Source of the DNA: Colwellia sp. Arc7-D
GTDB lineage: Bacteria > Pseudomonadota > Gammaproteobacteria > Enterobacterales > Alteromonadaceae
Direction: 5' to 3'
NCBI RefSeq assembly: GCF_003061515.1
Contig: NZ_CP028924.1
Span: 2,232,001 to 2,296,000, forward strand
Length of the DNA stretch: 64,000 nucleotides
Below the pieces are notes generated by a model, which was not told the origin of the DNA, did not search any database, and saw only the letters and a program-made list of their open reading frames with translations. Both the position numbers and the translations under genes were made by a program. Positions 46,215-55,047 of the stretch are shown here, piece after piece. How positions within the stretch are numbered: position 1 is the first letter of the stretch; every line of letters begins with the position of its first letter.

Positions 46215-49200
46215 TTAGAAAGTGTATTTAACACCAATCTTCATACTCCAAGTTGATTCTCTATCTTTAAATTGAGCAGGTGATTCACCTTCACTAATAT
46301 TTGCAGAATCATACACATATTGACCATCATCGTTGATACTATAATCTAGTATCTCTGTTGCTGATTGACCAAATGGTAATTGATAAACACGTGCTGCACC
46401 TTCATCAAAAATTGCTAAAGCATTTTTAATGTCGACATAGAACAAGCCTTTATGACCTTCCATGAAACCTGGAATTTCTTGTTCAAAGCGAAGATCCATA
46501 GTCGTTGTCCAAGGCGCTGTATAAGCATTCTTACCAAGGTAACCACCATCAGAACTGATACCAGCTAATGCTAATTCAGCCATAATTTCGTCATAACTTA
46601 AACCATTATCAAAATCAACCGCGCTATCGCTAGCACTTGTTGGAATGTATGGTAAGTTTGCCGTTGTAAGATCTAACTCTCCAGATAAACCATCATCGTT
46701 GTTATAACCTAACAAGTAACTAAATGGACGACCTGACTTACGCTCCCAAAACATATGCATGCCAGTGTTATAACCTTCAAACAATTCAGCGTTATATGAA
46801 AGGTTAAACGTTAAACGATGCTTAACTTGGTAAGCTGATGTTCCAATAGTAGGATTCTCAGGATCAACAACCGGGTTAAAGTTATATGCTGTATTTGACG
46901 AAGTACCAGTAGCATCTACACGATTACGAATAGTTGAATGAGTATATGAGAAGTTAGCTTTAAAACCGTTTTTCCAGTTTTTCGCAACTGACAATGTTTC
47001 AATCATAGTATGACCACCAGACGTATTAGTTAATAATACATCACGGGCTTCTCTATCCGGATTAGCAAAAGTATAAATTGGGCGACCTTCAACAGTTAAA
47101 CCACCATTACCTTTTGAAGTATCTAAAGTACGAGAAAGATCAGACCAAGCCATATCTTTCTGGATATCTTTATAAAGTATTTCACCACTTATACGCCAAT
47201 CATCACCTAAACCAATATTGCTAAGGTCAGCAACATAATCTGCAGCTAAGCTGTACTGCCATGTTGTAGGGATTTCAAAGTTTGGATCAATAGCATCAAT
47301 ATTCGAGTTTGGTCCACCTAACTCAGATTGAGATATTGCGTCTTGCGCAGTTTGTGGAATGCCACTTGGATCAGCATCTTGTAAAAATGCTGCGCTACCG
47401 CTGCGATATAAGGCGATTCTTGAACCGTCATTGGTGAACGCATTTGAAATAAATACGTTAGGACGTCCGCCACTAAATAGACCAACACCACCTCGGATAG
47501 TTAAATCATCAGTTGCTGTCCAGTTAAAACCAACACGTGGTAATAATACGTCTAAGCCGTCAAGGTTTTCATTGTTGGCATAAGAATAACGGTCAAAAAA
47601 GCTTTGGTTAAAGTTTGGAGCATCATCATTAACCGTTAACTCGTAACGTAAACCATAAGTTAGATTTAACGAGTCATTTACATCCCAGCTATCTTCAAGA
47701 TATAAAGCATGATTGCCAAGAGAAAACTCTGCGGCTGCATCATCACGATTTAAGCTTGGGTTATTTTGATATTCAAAAAATCCTGCGTTGCCAGCTTCAA
47801 AGTCATCAATGCTATCGAAATACCAAGAACCTAAATAATGCTGCATGAAGATGTTATAAACATCTACTTTCTCGTATTCCCAACCGAATGAAATAGCATG
47901 GTCTTCGTACAAGTATTCACCGCTAACACGGAATTGAAAAGTTTCATTGGTTAGTTGGTTTGCATGACGACTGTCATCAGCGCCCAACATAATTTCACCA
48001 CCATTAACCGTATCAATTTTAACTTCACCAAACTCATAACCACCTAGTGAAATTTGACCGTTAATAGATTCTTTTTTAGAAACTTTAACTTCTGTTGAAA
48101 AATCTTCTGTCCAATATGAGAACAACTGAGCAACATAAGTATCAAACTCATTTGAACGGTTATACCAATGTGAAGATAGGTATAAATCATCTGATCTACC
48201 ACCACCTTGGTTACCGGCACTGTTACTAGAACCATGTGAATAAGTAAAAGTAGCACGATGGTCTTCGCTGATATTCCAGTCTAGTTTCAATGAATATTTT
48301 TCATCTTCTAATGGAATAGAGTCGTCCCAACTACCAGCATCATAACCATATTTGTCTTTAGCTATGTTGATTACACGATCAACTTCGGCTTGAGACACTT
48401 GGGTAACTTTATTAGCAACATTAGAATCTGATGGGCCTTTATCAACAGAACTTGGCGATTCAAAGGTTTCGTAAGATGCGAAGAAAAATAGTTTATCTTT
48501 AATGATAGGACCGCCAAATGTAGCACCCCAAGTTTCTTCATCAAAGCTTAAATCAATTTTGTCACCATCATCAGTTTCAGGTGTACCAGCCCAAGCATCT
48601 TTAGCTTGTTCGATAAACATTGAACCGTGAAAATCATTTGTACCTGATTTAGTAACAACGCTCACTTTACCACCAGAGAAACCGCCTTCTTTAGCGGTAA
48701 ATGGTGCAATTGCCACACTAATTTGATCAATTGAATCAAAAGAAATTGGCGAACGCTCTGTAGGGTAACCGTTACCAGCTAAACCAAAATCATCATTCAG
48801 GTTTACACCATCAACAGCTAAGCTGTTATATCTTGGGTTACTACCTGCTAGAGATAGGGTGTTGCCGTCGTTACTAACTACAGCCATTGGGTTTTGACGA
48901 ACAATGTCTTTCAAGTCACGGTTAAAAGCAGCTGACTTAGTAAGATCATCACCACTAAATACACTAGAAGAACCTTTTGATGGGTCAAAAAATCCTGAAG
49001 AACCTGTAACAGAAATACGTTCGATATTAACATCATCTAAAACTTCATTAAGACGGAATACATCTCCCAATGTAATATAAATACCTTCTAATGTTTTATC
49101 TGCATATACATCAGAATCAATAGTTACCGTGTATGGACCACCAACACGTAAACCTTGAGCTGAGAAATTACCCGTATCATTAACTTTTAATGTTTTACGA

Positions 49201-49376
49201 GTGCCTGAAGGCTCATGAACGATGGTAATCGTTGCATCAGTAACTACATTGCCGCTTGCAGTTAAGATGTTGCCACGAATTGACGATGACGTATCATCAG
49301 CCATGGCTGATGTTGACAATCCTAACGCAAGTACAACTGCGCCAGTAATGCGAGAGAGACGATGAGTTTTCATCAT
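46215..49376 (-). CDS. Oar-like TonB-dependent outer-membrane receptor
   Basis: 1,053 residues with a signal peptide (cleavage after S-A-M-A), then an N-terminal carboxypeptidase-regulatory-like beta domain (about 32-110). A plug domain follows (about 130-250, including V-D-G-V-N-L-N-D-D-F), then a long beta-barrel ending in the C-terminal signature I-G-V-K-Y-T-F. Oar-type receptors import larger substrates in marine Gammaproteobacteria. Divergence from a RutR-like regulator and an RNase/DNase-like plus phosphatase operon suggests uptake of nucleosides or nucleobases. The substrate is inference. Confidence 0.9.
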   Translation of the reverse strand: MMKTHRLSRITGAVVLALGLSTSAMADDTSSSIRGNILTASGNVVTDATITIVHEPSGTRKTLKVNDTGNFSAQGLRVGGPYTVTIDSDVYADKTLEGIYITLGDVFRLNEVLDDVNIERISVTGSSGFFDPSKGSSSVFSGDDLTKSAAFNRDLKDIVRQNPMAVVSNDGNTLSLAGSNPRYNSLAVDGVNLNDDFGLAGNGYPTERSPISFDSIDQISVAIAPFTAKEGGFSGGKVSVVTKSGTNDFHGSMFIEQAKDAWAGTPETDDGDKIDLSFDEETWGATFGGPIIKDKLFFFASYETFESPSSVDKGPSDSNVANKVTQVSQAEVDRVINIAKDKYGYDAGSWDDSIPLEDEKYSLKLDWNISEDHRATFTYSHGSSNSAGNQGGGRSDDLYLSSHWYNRSNEFDTYVAQLFSYWTEDFSTEVKVSKKESINGQISLGGYEFGEVKIDTVNGGEIMLGADDSRHANQLTNETFQFRVSGEYLYEDHAISFGWEYEKVDVYNIFMQHYLGSWYFDSIDDFEAGNAGFFEYQNNPSLNRDDAAAEFSLGNHALYLEDSWDVNDSLNLTYGLRYELTVNDDAPNFNQSFFDRYSYANNENLDGLDVLLPRVGFNWTATDDLTIRGGVGLFSGGRPNVFISNAFTNDGSRIALYRSGSAAFLQDADPSGIPQTAQDAISQSELGGPNSNIDAIDPNFEIPTTWQYSLAADYVADLSNIGLGDDWRISGEILYKDIQKDMAWSDLSRTLDTSKGNGGLTVEGRPIYTFANPDREARDVLLTNTSGGHTMIETLSVAKNWKNGFKANFSYTHSTIRNRVDATGTSSNTAYNFNPVVDPENPTIGTSAYQVKHRLTFNLSYNAELFEGYNTGMHMFWERKSGRPFSYLLGYNNDDGLSGELDLTTANLPYIPTSASDSAVDFDNGLSYDEIMAELALAGISSDGGYLGKNAYTAPWTTTMDLRFEQEIPGFMEGHKGLFYVDIKNALAIFDEGAARVYQLPFGQSATEILDYSINDDGQYVYDSANISEGESPAQFKDRESTWSMKIGVKYTF

Positions 49377-50069
49377 ATTATTCCTTGGTATAAGTTAGAT
49401 TTTTGTTTTGTATTATGTTTTATTTAAATTTTACTTAGCTAATTATTAATCTATTTATTATTTTAAAAGCTTTATTCAGGAGAAATTAAAACAGAGTTTT
49501 CTTACATTTTCATTACAAACTTTTACATCTATATATTTAAAAATTTACATTTGCTAATTAAATAATACATAAAAACACAACGCTAACAATTAAACCCTAC
49601 AATAACAACAATTTAGGCTAATATTTTAAACAGGACAAAAAAACACTTATAACTAAAACAATACATAATTCAATTAAGCATAACAAAAAATCATAAAAAC
49701 AAACCATTTGGTCAAGATAAAATAAAGTATGATTTTAAGCAAGTTTATAAAGGGCTGTGATGGTTTACATAATTTAACCATTCGAAAAATAATTTGTTCA
49801 AACCATTAAATTTACCAATTAAATAATACAAAACGTATTAAAACAGTGTCTTAACAAAATATTTAAATTAAACTACTCATTTTTTAACGAAAAAACTAAA
49901 ACTAACTTGATAAAAACAGTTCATTTAATAAGTAAAACTGTAGGCAAGGCTCAAATTAGATAAATAATTTATGTTAGGTTCAGCATTCAGCTAACAAATG
50001 TCATATTAAGCCAATAAAATAGTGTTAATAATAAAAATATAATTTTATATAAATAAAAAGGTTAATCAC
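49377..50069. other. Divergent promoter region, receptor / RutR-like regulator
   Basis: 693 bp, strongly AT-rich, with one RutR-box-like site at 49,700-49,715. Imperfect half-sites (AACCATT near 49,777 and 49,802) are seen but not convincing. No gene supported. Confidence 0.5.
49700..49715. promoter_or_regulatory. RutR-box-like operator in the receptor/regulator intergenic region
   Basis: CAAACCATTTGGTCAA shares ACCANNTGGTCAA with the RutR consensus; the three leading bases differ. It lies about 325 bp before the receptor start and 355 bp before the regulator start, so it could serve both promoters. Confidence 0.55.
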
Positions 50070-50702
50070 GTGAGCAACAATACCAGCAGTGAAAAGCAAG
50101 GAAGTATTCGGGCTAGAAGTGAAGCAATTATTTTAAACGCTGCACAAAAAGAATTTATCCTGCAAGGCTATAAAGGCGCAACAGTTCAGTCTATTGCTGA
50201 TAATGCTGGATTACCTAAAGCTAACGTATTGTATTACTTTAAAAATAAAGAAAATATCTATCACGCTGTTTTACAATTAACGTTAGATACTTGGGATCAA
50301 GGCATTGGTGAACTTGATATTAATGACGGCCCTGTTGTTGCTATCGAAAAATTTATTGCATCAAAGGTTAAAATGTCTTTTGAGCATCCAGAAGCCTCTA
50401 AAATTTATGCGATGGAAATCATACAAGGCGCATTACACTTAAAAGAATTTGCTCGTACGTATCTGCGCCAGTGGGTGAGAGAAAAAGCTAAGGTATTTCA
50501 AGTTTGGATTGATAGTGGTGAAATGAAAGATGTTGATCCCATTAAACTTATATTCTTAATTTGGTCATCTACCCAACATTATGCTGACTTTGAGCAACAA
50601 GTGTTAACCATCATGAATCGTGCAGATTATGAAGAAGATGATATTACCCAAGTCACTGAGTTTTTAACTGACTTTATATTACGTGGTTGTGGGTTAAAGT
50701 AG
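50070..50702 (+). CDS. RutR-like TetR-family regulator
   Basis: 210 residues. The TetR HTH is at about residues 18-60 (I-L-N-A-A-Q-K-E-F-I-L-Q-G-Y...L-P-K-A-N-V-L-Y-Y-F-K-N-K). The C-terminal domain closely resembles E. coli RutR, including Y-A-M-E-I-I-Q-G-A and I-F-L-I-W-S-S-T-Q-H-Y-A-D-F. Family knowledge: RutR binds uracil/thymine and controls pyrimidine genes. Start at GTG 50,070 or a later Met; AAAGG precedes it. The gene is followed by the hydrolase and phosphatase genes. Control of cdd-deoA, the receptor and its own operon is inferred from operator-like sites. Confidence 0.88.
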   Translation: MSNNTSSEKQGSIRARSEAIILNAAQKEFILQGYKGATVQSIADNAGLPKANVLYYFKNKENIYHAVLQLTLDTWDQGIGELDINDGPVVAIEKFIASKVKMSFEHPEASKIYAMEIIQGALHLKEFARTYLRQWVREKAKVFQVWIDSGEMKDVDPIKLIFLIWSSTQHYADFEQQVLTIMNRADYEEDDITQVTEFLTDFILRGCGLK

Positions 50703-50710
50703 GAAATCTT

Positions 50711-51910
50711 ATGAAAGTATTTATAAACTCATTAGCAACAGCGTTGTTGATATATTCAGGTATAACAATGGCAGGCACAACAAACAACACACCTTCAACC
50801 CTTCGCATCGCTACATTTAATGTCAGTATGGAAGCCTTAAATTATTTACCTTCTGAATTAGGTAAAGAAGTTAAGCCAAACGGAAATGAATTGGCTGAAG
50901 CATTAACTCAAAACCACCAACAAATTAGAAATATTGCAGAAATTATTCAACGAGTTAATCCAGATGTTATTTTATTAAATGAATTTGATTCAAATGATGA
51001 AAGCCATCAATCATTAAAACTGTTCATATCGCAATACTTAGCGAAAAGCCAACAAGGTGAAAACGCAATAACCTATCCTTACTTCTATCAGGGTCCTGTT
51101 AATACAGGTGTTGCTTCTGGATTTGATTTCAATAATGACAATAAAATAGGTGAACTGCCTAACGATGCCTTTGGCTACGGACTTTTTTCAGGGCATTTTG
51201 GCATGGCATTATTATCTAAATATCCCATTGTTAAAGATAAAATTAGAACATTCCAATTATTCAAATGGCGCGACATGCCAAATGCCATGATGCCAATTAA
51301 TCCTGAAACTAAAACATCTTGGTATAACGAAAAAGCCTGGAATAACTTCCGATTATCTTCAAAATCTCATTGGGATATTCCATTAAATGTTAATGGCGAA
51401 GAGCTACATATTTTAGCAAGTCACCCTACTCCACCAGTATTTGACGGACCAGAAGATCGAAATGGTAAACGAAACTTTGATGAGATACGTTTTTGGATTG
51501 ATTACCTAACACCAACTGCCGCTAGCTATATTTATGATGATAATAATCACTTTGGCGGTCTTGCTGAAGATAAAGCCTTTGTTATTTTAGGTGACTTAAA
51601 TGCAGATGCCGTTGATGGAAATGCCATTAAATCGGGTATTGAGCAACTAATTACACATACTCGTGTAAATGATCCTAAACCTACAAGCCAAGGTGGAAAA
51701 CTGCACAGAGAAGATAACCCTAACGCAAAAAACCATACGGCATACTGGGGCATGCGAGCCGATTATGCGCTGCCATCTAAAGCGCAACTAAATATTGTTG
51801 GCTCGGGTATATTTTGGCCAACAAAAGTTGAGCCTGAATTTAGATTAATAAAAGACCGTGCAGCTTCGTCTGATCACCGACTTGTTTGGGTTGATGTCGC
51901 TTTTAAATAA
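50711..51910 (+). CDS. Secreted endonuclease/exonuclease/phosphatase-family hydrolase
   Basis: About 399 residues from the ATG preceded by AGGAAA, rather than the earlier in-frame codon inside the regulator's end. Signal peptide (M-K-V-F-I-N-S-L-A-T-A-L-L-I-Y-S-G-I-T-M-A-G). EEP-fold motifs: L-R-I-A-T-F-N-V-S, L-L-N-E-F-D (metal Glu), L-G-D-L-N-A-D and S-S-D-H-R-L-V-W at the end. Likely a periplasmic or extracellular nuclease or phosphodiesterase. Together with the phosphatase downstream it could degrade extracellular nucleic acids to nucleosides. It lies 8 bp after the regulator. Confidence 0.88.
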   Translation: MKVFINSLATALLIYSGITMAGTTNNTPSTLRIATFNVSMEALNYLPSELGKEVKPNGNELAEALTQNHQQIRNIAEIIQRVNPDVILLNEFDSNDESHQSLKLFISQYLAKSQQGENAITYPYFYQGPVNTGVASGFDFNNDNKIGELPNDAFGYGLFSGHFGMALLSKYPIVKDKIRTFQLFKWRDMPNAMMPINPETKTSWYNEKAWNNFRLSSKSHWDIPLNVNGEELHILASHPTPPVFDGPEDRNGKRNFDEIRFWIDYLTPTAASYIYDDNNHFGGLAEDKAFVILGDLNADAVDGNAIKSGIEQLITHTRVNDPKPTSQGGKLHREDNPNAKNHTAYWGMRADYALPSKAQLNIVGSGIFWPTKVEPEFRLIKDRAASSDHRLVWVDVAFK

Positions 51911-51989
51911 TAATTTCCATCATCAATAACGGTTTAATAACTATATAATTAAACCGTTGAATTTAAATATAAAGTTAGCGGATATAACT

Positions 51990-53420
51990 ATGAAAAAATT
52001 CATTCCAACATTATTAACCAGCCTTTTGATAATGTCTTGTACTCAACTTCAAGCAACTCAAGAATCTCCAGAAAATACAATGGCTGATAACATGCCTAAA
52101 AATATCATCATGGTAGTGGGCGACGGCATGGGGCCTGCTTTTACAAGTGCTTATAGATATTATAACGACGATCCCAACACACCTGAAATTGAACAAACCG
52201 TATTTGACCGTAACTTTACCGGCACAAGTAGTACTTACCCTGATCCTGAATCGGGTTACGTAACAGACTCTGCTGCCAGTGCTACCGCTTTATCAACAGG
52301 CATTAAAACCTACAATAATGCGATAGGTTTAGATATTAACAGAGAGCCTATTGAAACCGTTTTAGAGTATGCAAAAAAACAAGGTAAAAAAACGGGTGTT
52401 GTAGTGACCGTGCAAATAAATCACGCCACCCCTGCTTCTTACTTGGCCCATAATGTACACCGTTATAACTATAACGCTATCGCAGATAGTTATATTGATG
52501 ACGGCATAAAAGCAGACTTGTATTTAGGTGGCGGCTTAGAATACTTTATTCGTGAAGACCGAAATCTAGTGGAAGAGTTTATAGCTTCAGGATTTCACTA
52601 TATTGATAAATATAGCGAAATAGCATCAATCCCTAAAGACAAACCGGTATTAGGTTTATTTGATAAAACCAATTTACCTTGGGCTTTAGATGATACCAAT
52701 AAACATCGTTTATCAATGATGACTAAAGCGGCAATTAAGCAACTAGAAAACAAAAATGGTTATTTTATGCTAGTAGAGGGAAGCCAAATTGATTATGGCG
52801 GGCATGCAAGAGATATTGCAGCTGCGATGGCAGAAATGGACGATTTAGCAAAAACTCTTGAATACCTTGAAAGCTATGTCGCACAAAATCCAGATACATT
52901 AGTCGTGATCACAGCAGATCACAGCACTGGTGGTTTAACCATAGGTAAGAAAACCGAACGTACTGACCCAAACATTAATAGTAAATATTTATGGCGTCCT
53001 GAGTTTATAAGAGCCATGACCATGTCTCCACAAGCGATGGCAATAAAGTTTACTGATAATGAATTAAGCTTAGAAAATATGAATAAACTGATGACTTTTG
53101 ATATTACAGAAGCTGACATCATCAATATGAAACAAGCCAAACTTATTGATCAAGGTATTATTAAGCAATTTAACTCACTATCTAGTGCCGATAAAAAAGG
53201 CAAAAGAGCACCAAGACCTTATCAATCTGTACTTAATGTGATTACTAAAATAATTGATGTGAAAACAAACACCGGCTGGGGTTCAATTAGCCCATCAGGC
53301 ACTCATACCGGTATCGATGTACCTGTTTTTGCATTTGGTAAAGGCAGTGAAAACTTTAACGGCTTTCAAGACAATACTGATATCGCTAAGAAAATTTTCA
53401 CCTTGTTGGGAAAGAAATAA
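51990..53420 (+). CDS. Alkaline phosphatase, lipoprotein
   Basis: 476 residues from the ATG at 51,990. A TTG at 51,957 gives eleven extra residues before the signal and is rejected. Lipobox L-L-I-M-S-C. PhoA-family motifs: M-V-V-G-D-G-M-G-P (metal Asp), V-T-D-S-A-A-S-A-T-A (nucleophile Ser), G-G-H-A-R-D and I-T-A-D-H-S-T-G-G, with a final S-G-T-H-T-G. It removes phosphate from monoesters such as nucleotides. Operon with the EEP hydrolase (79 bp gap). Confidence 0.93.
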   Translation: MKKFIPTLLTSLLIMSCTQLQATQESPENTMADNMPKNIIMVVGDGMGPAFTSAYRYYNDDPNTPEIEQTVFDRNFTGTSSTYPDPESGYVTDSAASATALSTGIKTYNNAIGLDINREPIETVLEYAKKQGKKTGVVVTVQINHATPASYLAHNVHRYNYNAIADSYIDDGIKADLYLGGGLEYFIREDRNLVEEFIASGFHYIDKYSEIASIPKDKPVLGLFDKTNLPWALDDTNKHRLSMMTKAAIKQLENKNGYFMLVEGSQIDYGGHARDIAAAMAEMDDLAKTLEYLESYVAQNPDTLVVITADHSTGGLTIGKKTERTDPNINSKYLWRPEFIRAMTMSPQAMAIKFTDNELSLENMNKLMTFDITEADIINMKQAKLIDQGIIKQFNSLSSADKKGKRAPRPYQSVLNVITKIIDVKTNTGWGSISPSGTHTGIDVPVFAFGKGSENFNGFQDNTDIAKKIFTLLGKK

Positions 53421-53465
53421 TACCAAGTAAACAATATACATCTTGTCATTATTTTATAGTCTGAT

Positions 53466-53497
53466 AAAAAACGCCGAGTAAATTACTCGGCGTTTTT
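53466..53497. terminator. Bidirectional terminator between alkaline phosphatase and metC
   Basis: A long perfect stem with AAAAACGCCGAGTAA arms, flanked by A/T-runs, about 45 bp after the phosphatase stop. It fits both converging genes. Confidence 0.9.
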
Positions 53498-53564
53498 ATT
53501 TGAAAATATTATAGTTACTAACCTTATAGTTAATAACTCTCTTATGATGGTTTTGTTTTTACTG

Positions 53565-54749
53565 CTAAGACTCCTGGTTCAAAACATCATTAAAGCGTGC
53601 AAAGCCTTGCTCTAAATCTGCAATTAAATCATCAACATTTTCCAAACCGACATGTAAACGTATTAGCGGAAATTTATAAGGCCAGTTAGTGACTGTTCTC
53701 ATTTTGTTAACGTTTGAAATACCTAATATAAGACTTTCAAAACCGCCCCACGAATAACCCATTTTAAAATGTTCCATGCCATCTAAAAGTGCCGTTAATG
53801 CTTCATTATTCCCTTTATTTAACACAAAGGAGAATAAACCGTTAGCGCCGGTAAAATCACGTTTAAACTCTTCATGGCCAGGACACGATGGCAGTGCAGG
53901 ATGTAATATGGTTTCAACTTCACTGCGTGATGCTAACCAATCAGCAATTTTAAGTGCACTGGTTTCATGTTGCTGTAAACGCACGCTTAAGGTTCTAATA
54001 CCACGCATAGCAAGGTATAAATCATCAGGTGAGGTACATTGCCCCATGATATAACTGCTTTCACGTAACTGCGGCCAGTGTTCTTCGGTAGCAGTTGCTG
54101 TGCCCAACATGACATCTGAATGGCCAACTATGTACTTAGTTGCAGCTTGTATTGAAACATCTACACCATAATCAAAAGGTTGAAAATTAACCCCTGCTGA
54201 CCAAGTATTATCTAACATAACAATACAGCCGTGACGATGCGCTACTTCAGCTATAGCAGGTACATCTTGTATTTCCATCGTTATTGAGCCCGGAGATTCG
54301 AGAAAAACAACACGAGTGTTTGGTTTAATTAATGATTCAATGCCCTTGCCAATTAAAGGGTCGTAATAAGTGGTTTCAATATTGAGTTTGGCTAATATTT
54401 TATCGCAATAATCACGAGTGGGTTCGTAAGCAGTATCAACCATTAAAATATGATCGCCCGTTTTAACAAACGCCAATATTGCATTAGTAATAGCTGCAGT
54501 GCCTGAAGGATATAACGCACAACCTGCACCGCCCTCTAAATCTGTCATAGCATCGCAAAATGCGAATGAAGTTGATGTGCCGCGTCTGCCATAAAACAAC
54601 ACCTGATTAGTTTTATTAGCCGTGGCATGCTTCATTTCTTTCACTGAATTAAAAACCACCGTTGAAGCACGCTCAACAGGTGGGTTAACAACACCACGTG
54701 TCCATTGCTTTTTACGGCCAGCATTAATGAGTTTGGTTTCTTTTTTCAT
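53565..54749 (-). CDS. metC: Cystathionine beta-lyase MetC
   Basis: A PLP-dependent Cys/Met metabolism enzyme of 394 residues. Visible: Y-G-R-R-G-T-S-T (phosphate-binding Tyr/Arg), Y-P-S-G-T-A-A-I, D-N-T-W-S-A-G (PLP Asp) and A-A-T-K-Y-I-V-G-H-S-D (Schiff-base Lys). It cleaves cystathionine to homocysteine, pyruvate and ammonia. I prefer the M-K-K-E-T-K start at 54,749, with GGAAT upstream, over an in-frame Met at 54,761. Confidence 0.93.
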   Translation of the reverse strand: MKKETKLINAGRKKQWTRGVVNPPVERASTVVFNSVKEMKHATANKTNQVLFYGRRGTSTSFAFCDAMTDLEGGAGCALYPSGTAAITNAILAFVKTGDHILMVDTAYEPTRDYCDKILAKLNIETTYYDPLIGKGIESLIKPNTRVVFLESPGSITMEIQDVPAIAEVAHRHGCIVMLDNTWSAGVNFQPFDYGVDVSIQAATKYIVGHSDVMLGTATATEEHWPQLRESSYIMGQCTSPDDLYLAMRGIRTLSVRLQQHETSALKIADWLASRSEVETILHPALPSCPGHEEFKRDFTGANGLFSFVLNKGNNEALTALLDGMEHFKMGYSWGGFESLILGISNVNKMRTVTNWPYKFPLIRLHVGLENVDDLIADLEQGFARFNDVLNQES

Positions 54750-55047
54750 TATAAATTCCATTCCACGGTTATTTTCATATATCGAATACTTAGCTAAAAA
54801 ATCGATCTAAAGTCATTAAGGACAATGTATTAATAGTTAAACAATAAACATTTACGCTAAAGTTAAAAACCAATATAGCTATCTAGCCATCTATAATTAT
54901 TTATAACGTGAATCAGTTAAATAAGCACGTTTTATTTTGACATAACTTAGTTGTCATACTTCTTAAGCGCAGTTAAAGATAATTTTTAAATCACTAGCGC
55001 ATATAGCGCAGAAGGTAAATTATGGTTAGCAATAAAGGCTATTAGCG

